A stretch of DNA of 64,000 nucleotides from Streptomyces sp. PKU-EA00015 (GCF_013387495.1 NZ_JABZEE010000002.1:124001-188000); one strand, 5' to 3'; counted from the first letter of the stretch, positions 28,101 to 39,073 are shown. Notes: generated from the sequence alone by a model not told the origin. Made by a program: numbers and translations.

Positions 28101-28200
28101 CCGGGGCGGGGGCCTCGGGCGGGGTCGCGCCGTCGTGGCCCGGTGGGGGCGGGGCAGGGGTCGGGGCGGCGGCGGGGCGGGAGGAGCGTCGGGGGGTCAC
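25120..28200 (-). CDS. glgB: 1,4-alpha-glucan branching enzyme with long disordered N-terminus
   Basis: GH13 branching enzyme that makes alpha-1,6 branches in the glucan built by GlgE. GTG 28200 follows AGGAGG by about 10 nt, giving 1026 aa. Residues 1 to about 305 are low-complexity Ala/Pro/Thr/Gly with 24-residue repeats; the rest (about 720 aa) is a complete GlgB: N1 domain (GSHHDPHAVLGAHSVRGG), CBM48 (FTVWAPDARGVRVVGDFNFW), catalytic barrel with nucleophile Asp701 in DGLRVDAVASM, TIAEEST, ISHDEVVHGK, and the C-terminal beta domain. It is 41 bp after mak on the same strand. Confidence 0.96.
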   Translation of the reverse strand: MTPRRSSRPAAAPTPAPPPPGHDGATPPEAPAPGAETARAGGDGTSASSGTASGTGRAAAGAAAAPEPPPAEPGTADGSVSGAPPQPGDTSTPTGAGPGGDSASGSSPGTGSGTAGAGDAEAAPTAAPRAADGDAAGTKPTARRTDAAGRTGADGPAPTARRVASARNAGADEQAATDSPAPTARRVVSARDAAADEHTADDAPAPTADPVPGAGGEASARRRVTAARKADPVEDGPAREPLAVGGSTAGAARAARTGTADAAGGSAPAKRSGGGRTGTAGAPAKGSGGGRGAPRPRTGGVRAAKPLGDDDRGRLLYGSHHDPHAVLGAHSVRGGIQIRVLRPHALSVTVLAKGLRAELNDDGDGFFSGVLPQRTVPDYRLLVAYEGHEDGFEVEDPYRLLPALGDLDLYLIGEGRHEELWKALGAHPMTHQGVTGTRFTVWAPDARGVRVVGDFNFWDGTGHPMRSLGATGVWELFLPGVAEGTLYKFEITCPDGSRTQRADPMARRTEVPPANASIVTESHHVWQDGEWMAHRGDRPVHEAPFSVYEMHLPSWRPGLTYRQLAEQLPRYVKDLGFTHVEFMPVAEHPFGGSWGYQVTGFYAPTSRMGTPDDFRFLVDSLHRAGIGVLVDWVPAHFPRDDWALAQFDGRPLYEHSDPARAAHPDWGTLEFDYGRKEVRNFLVANATYWCEEFHVDGLRVDAVASMLYLDYSREDGQWSPNEHGGRENLDAVSFLQEMNATVYRRNPGVVTIAEESTAWNGVTRPTHHGGLGFGLKWNMGWMHDSLQYVAKEPVHRKFHHNEMTFSMVYAYSENYVLPISHDEVVHGKRALVSKMPGDWWQQRANHRAYLGFMWAHPGKQLLFMGQEFAQGAEWSEGHGPDWWLLDPSYSAEPDHRGVRDLVRELNAVYGDAPELWQLDTVPEGFAWVDGGAAEDNVFAFLRFDRQGTPLLAVSNFSPVVRHDFRLGVPGSVSAWVEVLNTDEERFGGSGVRNAEPMKPEQVESHGRRTSIAPTLPPLATIWLRPA
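27581..27740. repeat. 72-bp tandem repeats inside glgB
   Basis: GTGGGGGC recurs at 27581, 27653 and 27725, exactly 72 bp (24 codons) apart. On the coding strand each unit encodes PAPTA(RRV) followed by SAR-x-A-x-ADE-type residues, in the disordered N-terminal extension of GlgB. Confidence 0.85.
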
Positions 28201-28241
28201 GGGGGTCGGCCTCCTGGGCGCGAGTAAGGGAGCGGGGAGAG

Positions 28242-29612
28242 TCAGTCGAGCGTCGCGAGGCGGTCGATCGCGGCCATCGGAACCGGCAGCCAGTCCGGCC
28301 GGTGCCTGGCCTCGTACACGACCTCGTAGACGGCCTTGTCGGTCTCGTAGGCGCGCAGCAGTTCGGGCTCGGCGCGCGGGTCGCTGCCGCAGGCCTCCGC
28401 GTAGCCGGTGCAGTACGCGTCGCGGCACGCCTCCGCCCAGGCCGGGTTCGACGGGCGGTGCGTACGGGCCGCGTAGTCGAAGGAACGGAGCATTCCGGCG
28501 ACGTCGCGCACCGCCGGCTGCGGGCGGCAGCGCTCGGTGAGCGGCCGGGCCGGCTCGCCCTCGAAGTCGATGACCGACCAGGGCGTCGCGACGGGGCCGC
28601 GCAGTATCTGGCCGAGGTGCAGATCGCCGTGCACGCGCTGCGCGGCCCAGATGCGGCCGCGCCGCCCGAGCGCCGCCACCGCCTCGAACGCCGTCCGCAG
28701 CCGGGGCGCGTACGGCTCCAGAGCGGGAACCGCGCCCACGGCGGCCTCCAGCCGCCGGGTCATCGCGGTGGCCAGCTCCTCGCTCTGCGCTCCGCTCAGC
28801 TTCACGCTCGGCAGCGCGCGGGCCAGCGCCGTGTGCACCTCGGCGGTCACGCGCCCGAGTTCACCGGCCTCGTTCCGGAAGGAGCGGCCCTCGGCCAGGG
28901 CCTCGAGGGCGAGCACCCATCCGTCGCGCGAGCCGCGCAGGAACGGCTGGAGCACGCCCAGGGTGAAAGGTTCCGGCGCGGCCGACTCGTACCAGGCGAC
29001 AGGAGTGGGCACCCGCTCGCATCCCGCGCGGGCCAGCGCGAGCGGCAGCTCCAGATCCGGGTTGGGGCCGGGGTGCAGGCGGCGGAAGAGCTTGAGGATG
29101 TACGTGTCGCCGTACACCAGCGAGGAGTTGGACTGCTCCGCGCCGAGCGGCCGGGGCGCGAGTCCGCCGGGGATCGCGGGCGAGCCGTCGTAGCGCTGGA
29201 AGCGCAGCGGCCCCAGCGAGCCCGGCGTACGCAGCCGCTCCAGGAGCAGGGCGGCGAGCCGTGGGTCGTGGGTGCCCTCGTACACGGTGCGCCCGGCGAG
29301 CGGGCCGTCGGTGAGGTGGCCGATGAGCGCGGGGGCGAGAGCGGGCGGCAGGGCCTCCCGTACCCCGATCAGCAGTTGGTAGCAGTCGCCCGGCGCCCCG
29401 GGCTGCTCGACCCGTACGAGCAGGTGCAGCAGACCCGGTCCCGGGCCCCGCACAGGCAGCAGTTCGGTCGCCGATACGAGCGAGAAGCCGGTGACCGGCG
29501 TTCCTTTGCCCGCGAACCAGCGCTGCCGGGGCAGCCATTGGTGGAGCAGGGGGGCGAGCGACGGAAGCAGAGCGAGCGGGATCCGGGTGGATGCAGCCTC
29601 CGACATGGGCAT
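28242..29612 (-). CDS. mak: Maltokinase (Pep2)
   Basis: 456-aa kinase that phosphorylates maltose with ATP to alpha-maltose 1-phosphate, the donor for GlgE. ATG 29612 follows AAAGGA; ATG 29606 is possible. The N-terminal cap (LLHQWLPRQRWFAGKG) is typical of maltokinases, and the C-terminal lobe has aminoglycoside-phosphotransferase-like motifs: VHGDLHLGQIL (catalytic Asp) and VIDFEGEP (metal Asp). It sits between treS and glgB in the standard GlgE-pathway order; here it is separate from treS, not fused. Confidence 0.96.
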   Translation of the reverse strand: MPMSEAASTRIPLALLPSLAPLLHQWLPRQRWFAGKGTPVTGFSLVSATELLPVRGPGPGLLHLLVRVEQPGAPGDCYQLLIGVREALPPALAPALIGHLTDGPLAGRTVYEGTHDPRLAALLLERLRTPGSLGPLRFQRYDGSPAIPGGLAPRPLGAEQSNSSLVYGDTYILKLFRRLHPGPNPDLELPLALARAGCERVPTPVAWYESAAPEPFTLGVLQPFLRGSRDGWVLALEALAEGRSFRNEAGELGRVTAEVHTALARALPSVKLSGAQSEELATAMTRRLEAAVGAVPALEPYAPRLRTAFEAVAALGRRGRIWAAQRVHGDLHLGQILRGPVATPWSVIDFEGEPARPLTERCRPQPAVRDVAGMLRSFDYAARTHRPSNPAWAEACRDAYCTGYAEACGSDPRAEPELLRAYETDKAVYEVVYEARHRPDWLPVPMAAIDRLATLD

Positions 29613-29711
29613 CGCGTCCTTTCCCCGGGTACACCACGAATGCGCAAAGTGTCCCGGATTACAGCTGTGGCTGTCCGGCGGCGCGCGGGGATGAGGGGGA
29701 GAGTGCCCGGT

Positions 29712-29735
29712 GCGGGGCGGCGGAAACCGCCCCGC
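29712..29735 (-). terminator. Hairpin between treS and mak
   Basis: Perfect 9-bp arms (29712-29720 and 29727-29735) about 50 bp after the treS stop on the minus strand. It may reduce readthrough from glgE-treS into mak-glgB. Confidence 0.5.
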
Positions 29736-29784
29736 CGGCGCAGGGGGCGCCTTTCGGACCCGTGACTCCCCCTCCGGGGGGCCG

Positions 29785-31535
<1,751 letters not shown>

Positions 31536-31539
<4 letters not shown>

Positions 31540-33635
31540 GATGTGGGTGACCCTCCGGTCTGCGGGGACGGTCGCAGGGTGACGATGTGCGCGGGCGTGA
31601 TGCCCGGCTCGAGGCGCACATAGTTGGCCCTGCCCCAGTGATAGGTCTCGCCGGTGAGCTCGTCGCGCACCGGTACGGTCTCGTGTTCTTGGAGTCCGAG
31701 TCGCGGCATGTCCAACGAGACCGTGGCCTCCTGGGTGTGGTGGGGGTCGAGGTTGGCGACGACGAGCACGACGTCCTGGCCCGAGCGCTTGGAGTAGGCG
31801 ATCACCGCCTCGTTGTCGGCGTGGTGGAAGTGGACGTCGCGCAGCTGCTGAAGTGCCGGGTGGCGGCGCCTGAGCCGGTTGAGCAGGGTGATGAGAGGAG
31901 TGATGGTGCGGCCCTCCCGCTCGGCCGACTCCCAGTCCCGCGGCCGCAGTTGGTACTTCTCCGAGCAGCGGTACTCCTCGCTTCCGACGCGCAGCGGGAC
32001 GTTCTCGCACAGCTCGTATCCGGCGTACATGCCCCACGACGGCGACAGCGTCGCGGCCAGCACCGCCCGCACCTCGAACGCGGGCCGGCCGCCCTCCTGG
32101 AGGTAGGCGTGCAGGATGTCGGGGGTGTTCACGAAGAAGTTCGGCCGCATGTACGAGGCGGCCTCACCGGACAGTTCCCTGATGTACTCGGTGAGTTCGT
32201 GCTTGCTGTTGCGCCAGGTGAAGTAGGTGTACGACTGCTGGAAGCCGATCGCGGCCAGGGTGTGCATCATGGCCGGTCTGGTGAACGCCTCCGCGAGGAA
32301 GACCACGTCGGGGTCGGCGCCGTTGATCTCGTCGATCACCTGTTCCCAGAAGACGACGGGCTTGGTGTGCGGGTTGTCGACGCGGAAGATGCGCACCCCC
32401 CGGTCCATCCAGAAGCGCAGCAGCCGCACCGTCTCGCGGACCAGGCCAGGCATGTCGGCGTCGAACGCGATGGGGTAGATGTCCTGGTACTTCTTCGGCG
32501 GGTTCTCGGCGTACGCGATGGAGCCGTCGGGGCGGTGGCGGAACCACTCCGGGTGCTCCTTCACCCAGGGGTGGTCGGGCGAGCACTGGAGCGCGAAGTC
32601 CAGCGCGACCTCCATGCGCAGTGAACGGGCAGCCCGCACGAAGTGGTCGAAGTCCGTGAGCGTGCCGAGGTCGGGGTGGATCGCGTCGTGACCGCCCTCG
32701 GCCGAGCCGATCGCCCAGGGCACGCCGACGTCATGGGGACCCGGCGTCAGGGAGTTGTCGCGGCCCTTGCGGTGGGTGGTGCCGATGGGGTGGACGGGCG
32801 GCAGGTACACCACGTCGAAGCCCATCGCCGCGATGGCCGGAAGCCGCTCGGCCGCGGTGCGCAGCGTGCCGGAGACGGGCGGCTCGCCCTCCTTGACCAC
32901 CGCGCCCTCCGAGCGCGGGAACAGCTCGTACCAGGAGCCGTACAGCGCGCGCCGGCGCTCGACCTTGAGCGGCAGCGGCGGTGAGGAGCTGACCAGTTCG
33001 CGCAGGGGGTGACGGGCGAGCGCGGCGGCGGCGTCGGCGGCGAGGGCGGCGGCGAGCCGTGCGGCTGCGGGCCGTTCCGTGTCGCGGAGCGCGTCGGCGA
33101 CCGCGAGGACCGCCTCACGGCCGTCCTTCTTGGGTACTCCGGCCGCAGCGCGCTCGTACAGCTCGGCGCCCTCCGCGAGGACCAGTTCGGTGTCGATGCC
33201 GGCCGGGATCTTGATCTCGGCGTGGTGTCGCCAGGTGGCGACCGGGTCGCTCCACGCCTCCACCGTGTAGGTCCACGCGCCTTCGCAGTCGGGGGTGACG
33301 TCGGCGCCCCAGCGGTCGGTGCCCGGAGCCAGCTCCCGCATGGGGGTGAAGGGCCCCGGGCGGCCCTTCGGGTCGTGCAGCACGACATTGGCGGCGACCG
33401 CGTCGTGGCCCTCGCGGAAGACCGTGGCGGTGACCCGGAAGGTCTCACCCGCCACGGCTTTCGCCGGCTTTCTGCCGCAGTCGACGAGCGGGCGTACGTC
33501 CAGGACGGGAATGCGACCAATGAGCGAGTTCACAACATCACCTGAGGGCTGTGCGGGCAGGGCGGGTCGAGCACGTAGAGGCAGTGTTTGTCTTCTTTGT
33601 AACTGCTCGGTCGGTGACTGGCCGGGTGCGGGCAT
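31536..33635 (-). CDS. glgE: Alpha-1,4-glucan:maltose-1-phosphate maltosyltransferase
   Basis: GlgE (GH13_3) extends alpha-1,4-glucan by maltosyl units from maltose 1-phosphate. ATG 33635 has AGGAG 6 nt upstream (699 aa); an internal GTG at 33533 (665 aa) would give a length closer to other Streptomyces GlgE but has a poor site. Catalytic residues are nucleophile Asp420 in RIFRVDNPH and acid/base Glu449 in FLAEAFTRP, 29 residues apart as in the S. coelicolor enzyme (D394/E423). [16 protein letters not shown] and [10 protein letters not shown] complete the family set. It heads glgE-treS-mak-glgB, the cytoplasmic glucan pathway. Confidence 0.97.
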
Positions 33636-33790
33636 GTCGGCTCCTGTCCGCGTTCACTCGGGTGGCCGGAAAGGATGCGATCTTCAGGGCGCGCTCGCGT
33701 ACGTACCGGATGAGCCTTCCCACGCCCTTGGGGAGGCCAATCCGGCGATGTGTTAACTACTAGGACGTAGCGGGGCGCGCAAGACGGACG

Positions 33791-33830
33791 AAAAAGGACC
33801 GGACCCGTCACATGAACGGAACCGGTCCTT
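33791..33830 (-). terminator. Intrinsic terminator after the NmrA gene
   Basis: Arms AAGGACCGG (33794-33802) and CCGGTCCTT (33822-33830). Read on the minus strand the stem ends in a run of five T, 39 bp after the NmrA-type stop. It separates that gene from the glgE promoter region. Confidence 0.8.
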
Positions 33831-33868
33831 CCTGACTGCCCTTGTATACGGTCGCTCCCGACGGGCCG

Positions 33869-34816
33869 TCAGGCCGTCTCGGCGGACTCCGCCGTACGGC
33901 CCGACCACATCTGCCACGGCTGCCGGGTGACCCACTCGTCCACCGCCGACGCCGTGAACGCCAGCTCCCGCGCCGCTCGGCCGCCGTCGCCCGCCATCAG
34001 GCCCGGCTCGGCGCCGCTCGCCATGAAGTGGTAGATCCCCGCCACCCCGGCCGCCGTCCGGGGGCCCAGGATCTGCGCGAGTCCCTGCTCGAAGACGTGC
34101 GGCTCGAGTGCTGTGTAGCGCACCGGACGCCCGAGCCCCCGGGCGAACGCCTCGGCCAGCTCCGGGCCGGTCAGGGTCTGCGCGCCGCCGATGTCGAAGA
34201 CCCGGCCGCCCACACCCTCCGCGGCGAGGGCCCCGCACACCGCCTGCGCCAGGTCGCGATGGGAGATCCAGGCGGTACGGACGCCGGCGGGCAGCGGGTA
34301 GGCGAGCACGCCCTCGTTCACCAGCGCCGGTCCGTTCCAAGGGCTGAAGAGGTTGTCCAGATACACGGGAGGGCGCACGACGACCAGTTCCACGCCGCTC
34401 TCGGCGAGGCCCTCGCGCAGCACCGTCTCCACCAGGCGGCGCGTCTCGAAGGCCGCGACGTTCGTCGTCTGCTGCGGGACACGCGTGTTGGCGTTGTAGA
34501 CGATCCGGTGGACCTTGCTGTCCCGGGCCGCCTTCGCGATGTGCTGGGCGTAGCGCATGACCTTCTCGGCCTCGTACACCAGCGGGATCGTCACCGCGGC
34601 ATGGGTCGCGCCCTCGAAGAGCTGCCGCACGTCCTCCTGCCGGCCCAGGTCGCCGCTCGCGACCGAGACCCCGGGCAGCTTGGGGCGGTCCTCCTCGGGC
34701 TTGCGGCTCAGCGTGCGTACCCGGTGGCCCCTCTCGGCCAGCAGACGGGCCGTGGCGCCGCCCTGGAAACCGGTCGCCCCCACCACGGCTACGCGCATCG
34801 GAATGTGATCGGACAT
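33869..34816 (-). CDS. NmrA-family NAD(P)-binding protein
   Basis: 315 aa; MRVAVVGATGFQGGATARLL is an atypical-SDR dinucleotide motif (GxxGxxG). SRKPEEDRPKLPG, VVRPPVYLDN and FDIGGAQTLTGPELAEA follow the NmrA/HSCARG pattern, usually without a functional YxxxK, so the protein may sense NADP(H) or reduce a quinone-like compound. ATG 34816 is used; ATG 34798 is possible. Divergent from an AraC regulator across 118 bp containing a GC palindrome. Confidence 0.88.
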   Translation of the reverse strand: MSDHIPMRVAVVGATGFQGGATARLLAERGHRVRTLSRKPEEDRPKLPGVSVASGDLGRQEDVRQLFEGATHAAVTIPLVYEAEKVMRYAQHIAKAARDSKVHRIVYNANTRVPQQTTNVAAFETRRLVETVLREGLAESGVELVVVRPPVYLDNLFSPWNGPALVNEGVLAYPLPAGVRTAWISHRDLAQAVCGALAAEGVGGRVFDIGGAQTLTGPELAEAFARGLGRPVRYTALEPHVFEQGLAQILGPRTAAGVAGIYHFMASGAEPGLMAGDGGRAARELAFTASAVDEWVTRQPWQMWSGRTAESAETA

Positions 34817-34822
34817 GTCTCA

Positions 34823-34834
34823 GAAGGGCCCTTC
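34823..34834. promoter_or_regulatory. 12-bp palindrome in NmrA/AraC divergent gap
   Basis: GAAGGGCCCTTC is a perfect palindrome 7 bp upstream of the NmrA-type start, a plausible operator for the divergent AraC protein. Confidence 0.35.
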
Positions 34835-34934
34835 GATAGGGTGTGGCTGCTGCCGTGAACGGCACGTCCAGGCTCGCGGCGGCGGCTTCGGCCGATCAAT
34901 TAACAATCCGGGGCGGGGGTTGAAGGATCGTCCA

Positions 34935-35900
34935 ATGGACCGACCACTGGAACCGACCCATAGTGAGCGTGACGACCTCCTGAGCGAGCTGCTGAAACCA
35001 CTGCGGCTCACCGGGGTGTTCGACAGCCGGTGGCATCTGCGCGCGCCGTGGGCCATCGAGGGGGACGCCGAGCAGAGCTGCGCCGTACTGCACTTCGTCA
35101 CCGAAGGGGGCTGCTGGATCACCGGCGAGGACCAGACGCCGATCGAACTGCGCGCCGGCGACCTCGCCGTCTTCCCCACCGGGACCGCGCACCGGCTCGC
35201 CGACCGCCCCGACCGGCGGGGCGTCTCGCTCGCCGCGATGCTGCCCGAGCGCCGGCCCGGCACGTCCGGCGAGATCCGTATCGAGGGGGAGGGACCTGTC
35301 AGCCGGATGCTGTGCGCCGGACTGCACTACGACGCGAGCGCGGCGACCGGCCTGTACAAGGCGCTGCCCTGGGCCCTGGTGCTCGACGGCTCCCAGGTCG
35401 ACCAGGAGCCGCTGCTGCGCGACACCCTGCGCCTGCTCGCCACGACGGACCGGCCGGTGGGCCCGGGCGACCGGCTCGTCACCCTGCGCGCTTTCGAGAT
35501 GGCGCTCGTGCTCGCGCTGCGGCCGCTGCTGCGCGACCTGGCCGGCAATCCGTCCGCGCTGCCCGTCCTCGGGCACCCCGGCATCAGCAGGGCCATGGTG
35601 ATCATCGCGACCCGGTTCGCCGAGCCCTGGACCATCGAGTCGCTCGCCCGCGAGGTCGGCATGTCCCGCTCCGCGTTCACCGCGGCCTTCCGGGACCTCG
35701 TCGGCGAGGCGCCCGCCCGCCATCTGACGGGCCGCCGGATGCAGGAGGCCGCCCGGCTGCTCGGCGAGACCTCGCTGCCGCAGTCGGCCGTGCCCGAACG
35801 GGTCGGCTATCAGAGCACGGTCGGCTTTCACCTGGCCTTCCGCAAGTGGTACGGGATGACGCCCGGCGAGTACCGCAGCAAGGGTGCGTCAGCCGCATGA
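34935..35900 (+). CDS. AraC-family regulator with cupin sensor
   Basis: 321 aa from ATG 34935 (AAGGAT upstream). The N-terminal 190 residues are a cupin-type (Cupin_6/AraC-binding) sensor: FDSRWHLRAPWAIEG, LHFVTEGGCWI, LRAGDLAVFPTGTAHRLAD. The C-terminal 100 residues are the double HTH (WTIESLAREVGMSRSAFTAA, VPERVGYQSTVGFHLAFRKW with MTPGEYR). It is divergent from the NmrA gene and immediately upstream of the HpaB-MFS-PrnB-PhzS cassette, so it may control either or both. Confidence 0.93.
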   Translation: MDRPLEPTHSERDDLLSELLKPLRLTGVFDSRWHLRAPWAIEGDAEQSCAVLHFVTEGGCWITGEDQTPIELRAGDLAVFPTGTAHRLADRPDRRGVSLAAMLPERRPGTSGEIRIEGEGPVSRMLCAGLHYDASAATGLYKALPWALVLDGSQVDQEPLLRDTLRLLATTDRPVGPGDRLVTLRAFEMALVLALRPLLRDLAGNPSALPVLGHPGISRAMVIIATRFAEPWTIESLAREVGMSRSAFTAAFRDLVGEAPARHLTGRRMQEAARLLGETSLPQSAVPERVGYQSTVGFHLAFRKWYGMTPGEYRSKGASAA

Positions 35901-36048
35901 ATGGCCGGTTCTTAAGGACCGCTGGACGGTCGTTCATTGCCCGGTGTCCCGGCGGGGGACAGGCTCGGCTGAAACCGGCCGCCGCCGGCCGGCCCCGAGC
36001 GCGGCCAGGCGGAGGTCCGTCCAGCCGCAGTCCCTTCGAGGAGAGACG

Positions 36049-37509
36049 TTGACCAGGTCCGGCCAGGAATACCTCGCATCGCTGCGGGACGGGCGCGAGG
36101 TGTGGCTCGACGGCGAACGCGTCGCCGATGTCACCCGCCATGCCGCCTTCCGCAACACCGCGGCATCGATCGCGCGGCTCTACGACCTGGCACGCGACCC
36201 GCGGTACGCGTCCGTGCTCACCGCGGACGGTGCGCATCGCGCGTTCAAGGTCCCGCGCTCGTACGAGGACCTCGTCGAGCGTCGCCGCGCGTACAAGGTG
36301 TGGGCCGAGTCGAGCTTCGGCTTCCTCGGGCGCACGCCGGACTGCATGGCGGGCGGGGCGGCCGGATTCGCGGCGGCGCCGGAGCTGTTCACCACCGACG
36401 GCTTCGACGGCGCGGACAACGCGGTCGCCTACCACCGCAGGCTGGCCGAGGGCGACCTCTACCCCACGTTCACCCTCACCAACCCGCAGATCGACCGTAC
36501 GAAGGCGGCGTCCGAGCAGGAGGAGGACGACCTGGTCGTGCGGGTCGTCGCGGAGAAGGACGGCGGCGTCGTGGTGCGCGGCGCCAAGATGATCGGTACG
36601 GCGGCCGTCTTCGGCAACGAGGTCATCGTCGGCACCATCGAGCCGCTCGCACCGCAGGACGTCGACCACGCCCTGTGCTTCTCGGTCCCGATCGACACGC
36701 CCGGCCTGAAGTTCCTCTCCCGTACCTCCTACGAGGGGCAGGCCCGCAGCGTCTTCGACAACCCGCTCTCCTCGCGGTTCGACGAGAACGACGCGCTGCT
36801 CGTGTGCGACGACGTGTTCGTGCCGTGGGAGCGGGTGCTGACGTACCGGAACGTCGACGCGACGTTCGACATGTGGTGGCGCACCCCGGCGTACGTGAAC
36901 TTCGTGCACCAGGCCGCCACGCGCTTCTGGACCAAGCTGGAGTTCCTGACCGGCATCGCCATCCTGCTGACCAAGGCGAACAACACCTACCGGCTGCCGC
37001 CCGTCACCCAGGCGATCGGCCGGCTGATGGGCAGGGTGGCGCAGGCCAAGGCGTTCGTGCTGGCGGCCGAGGCGTCGTACGAGCAGGTGGACGGCGGACG
37101 CGGGGGCGTGATGCCCGGAAAGGAGATCTCGTTCGCGCAGCGGATCATGGCGGGTGAGCTGTACCCGGCGGCGGTCCAGGAGATCAAGGCGCTGGCGGGC
37201 GGCGGAGTCATCCAGCTTCCTGCCTCCGCCGAGGATCTGCTCCACCCGGAACTGGGGCCGCTGGTGCGCAAGTACATCCGCTCGCCCGGCCACCCGGCCG
37301 AGGACCGCGTCAAGCTGCTGAAGCTGGCGTGGGACGCGCTCGGTTCGGAGTTCGCCTCCCGTCACGAGCAGTACGAGCGCTTCTACCACGGCGCACCGCA
37401 CGTCTACCTGATGCAGCAGGCGTGGGAGGGCGACACGGACAGCTGCGAGGCGCTGGCGCGGGCGTGCCTGTCCGGGTACGCGCTCGACGAGAGGACCCCG
37501 CAACGGTGA
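36049..37509 (+). CDS. HpaB/PvcC-type FADH2-dependent aromatic monooxygenase
   Basis: 486 aa from TTG 36049, with GAGGAGAG 3-10 nt upstream. It belongs to the 4-hydroxyphenylacetate 3-hydroxylase large-subunit family: N-domain (SGQEYLASLRDGREVWLDGE), acyl-CoA-dehydrogenase-like core (TNPQIDRTKAASEQ, GAKMIGTAAVFGNEVIVG, CDDVFVPWERVLTYRN) and a helical C-domain. Such enzymes ortho-hydroxylate phenols using free FADH2 from a separate reductase; none is encoded beside it. Its stop overlaps the MFS start (GTGA). PvcC-like biosynthetic members are also possible; the neighbours favour a metabolite pathway over simple catabolism. Confidence 0.92.
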   Translation: MTRSGQEYLASLRDGREVWLDGERVADVTRHAAFRNTAASIARLYDLARDPRYASVLTADGAHRAFKVPRSYEDLVERRRAYKVWAESSFGFLGRTPDCMAGGAAGFAAAPELFTTDGFDGADNAVAYHRRLAEGDLYPTFTLTNPQIDRTKAASEQEEDDLVVRVVAEKDGGVVVRGAKMIGTAAVFGNEVIVGTIEPLAPQDVDHALCFSVPIDTPGLKFLSRTSYEGQARSVFDNPLSSRFDENDALLVCDDVFVPWERVLTYRNVDATFDMWWRTPAYVNFVHQAATRFWTKLEFLTGIAILLTKANNTYRLPPVTQAIGRLMGRVAQAKAFVLAAEASYEQVDGGRGGVMPGKEISFAQRIMAGELYPAAVQEIKALAGGGVIQLPASAEDLLHPELGPLVRKYIRSPGHPAEDRVKLLKLAWDALGSEFASRHEQYERFYHGAPHVYLMQQAWEGDTDSCEALARACLSGYALDERTPQR

Positions 37510-38966
37510 CCCCCGACCGCACCACGGACGCGGCCCACGCCGACCGCGCCGCGTCCGGGGCCGGCCCCGCGCTCCTGCTGCTCGCCGCCACCCAGCTGCT
37601 CCTCATCATGGACACCGCGATCGTCAACGTCGCCCTGCCCTCCGTGGGCGACGACCTCGGGTCCGGCTCCGCCGGTCTGTCGTGGGTGGCCAACGCGTAC
37701 CTCATCACCTTCGGGGGACTGCTGCTGCTCGGCGGGCGGACCGCCGACGTGTTCGGGCACCGCAGGCTCTACCTGACCGGACTGGGGCTGCTCGCCGCCG
37801 CGTCCGCCGCGGGCGGCGTCGCCGGCAGCGCCGGGCACCTGATCGCCGCGCGCGCCGCGCAGGGCGTGGGCGCGGCGCTCGCCGCTGCCGCCGCCTTCGC
37901 CCTGCTGCTCACCCTGTTCCCCGACGGACCCGGCCGGCACAGGGCGCTCGGGGTGTTCGCCGCCATGGGCGGGCTCGGCGGGGTGCTCGGCACGGTGCTC
38001 GGCGGCGTGCTCACCGATCTCCTGGGCTGGCGCGCCACGTTCTGGCTCAACGTCCTCGTCGCGCTCGTGCTCGCCGCCGCCGCCCTGCGACTGCTCGCCC
38101 CGGGCCGACGGCGCCGTGAACGAGGCTTCGACATCGGCGGCGCCCTCACCGCGACCGGCGGGCTCGGGCTCCTGGCGTACGCCCTCGTCGGCGCGGGCGA
38201 GGCGGGCTGGACCGCGGCGCGGACGCTCGCGAGCGGGGCGGCGGGACTCGCCCTGCTCGCCGCGTTCGCCCTGCTGGAGCGGCAGGCCGCCCGGCCGCTC
38301 GTGCCGCCCGCCGTGCTGCGCCGCCCCGCCCTGAGGCTCGCCAACCTCCTGGCCGCACTGGCCCAGATGGCGCTGTTCCCGATGTTCTTCCTGGTCAGCC
38401 TCTTCCTGCAGAGTGTGCTCGGCCAGTCCCCGCTCGCCGGCGGTCTCGGCCTGCTGCCGCTGTCCCTGGTCGTCGTCGCGGTCGCGCCGCAGACCGGCCG
38501 GCTCATCGGCCGGCTCGGGCTGGGCCGCACCATGACGCTCGGCTTCGGCCTGCTGCTCTCCGGCATGGTCTGGCTCGCGCTCGCGCTCGACGCCGGCGGA
38601 ACGTTCCCGACCACCGTCCTGGCCCCGAGCCTCGTCCTGGGCGTCGCCCTGCCGCTCGTCATGGTCACCACCAACGTGGCGGCGACCGCCGACGTGTCGC
38701 CCGACGAGACCGGGCTCGCTTCCGGACTCGTCAACACCAGCCAGCAGTTCGGCTCTGTCCTCGGGCTCGCCGTCCTGGTCGCCGTCGCGACCGCGGGGAC
38801 CACGGCGGCAGGTGACGCCGCGGCCGAGACCGCGGGCTTCAGGTCCGCCCTTCTGGCCGGGGCCGTGTTCGCGGCCCTGGCCGCCCTGCTCTCCTCCCGG
38901 CTGCGGCTGCCCGCGCCCGCCATGGCGCCGCCACGCCAGGACCGGGTCGGCGGCGCCGTGGAGTGA
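37506..38966 (+). CDS. MFS drug:H+ antiporter (DHA2, 14 segments)
   Basis: 486-aa inner-membrane exporter. GTG 37506 overlaps the monooxygenase stop as GTGA. LLLIMDTAIVNVALPSVGDD is motif D1/start of the DHA2 family, LGGRTADVFGHRRL is motif A, and RAAQGVGAALAAAAAFALLL is the antiporter motif C-like region. Fourteen spans are expected. Coupling to the monooxygenase suggests it exports the cassette product or gives self-protection. Confidence 0.92.
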   Translation: MTPDRTTDAAHADRAASGAGPALLLLAATQLLLIMDTAIVNVALPSVGDDLGSGSAGLSWVANAYLITFGGLLLLGGRTADVFGHRRLYLTGLGLLAAASAAGGVAGSAGHLIAARAAQGVGAALAAAAAFALLLTLFPDGPGRHRALGVFAAMGGLGGVLGTVLGGVLTDLLGWRATFWLNVLVALVLAAAALRLLAPGRRRRERGFDIGGALTATGGLGLLAYALVGAGEAGWTAARTLASGAAGLALLAAFALLERQAARPLVPPAVLRRPALRLANLLAALAQMALFPMFFLVSLFLQSVLGQSPLAGGLGLLPLSLVVVAVAPQTGRLIGRLGLGRTMTLGFGLLLSGMVWLALALDAGGTFPTTVLAPSLVLGVALPLVMVTTNVAATADVSPDETGLASGLVNTSQQFGSVLGLAVLVAVATAGTTAAGDAAAETAGFRSALLAGAVFAALAALLSSRLRLPAPAMAPPRQDRVGGAVE

Positions 38967-39073
38967 CCGGGGGCGGGACGGTGCCCCGGCGGGAGCCGTG
39001 CGGCCCTGCGGCGCCCGCGCACCGCCCGCCCCACATCCCACCAGTGAACCGTTCTGTCCGAAGGGACGTTCCG

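Noticed and set aside
38963..39073. N-terminal extension of the PrnB-like protein from GTG 38963
   Set aside because: Although it overlaps the MFS stop, the added residues are low-complexity and absent from PrnB; TTG 39074 has a good ribosome site.
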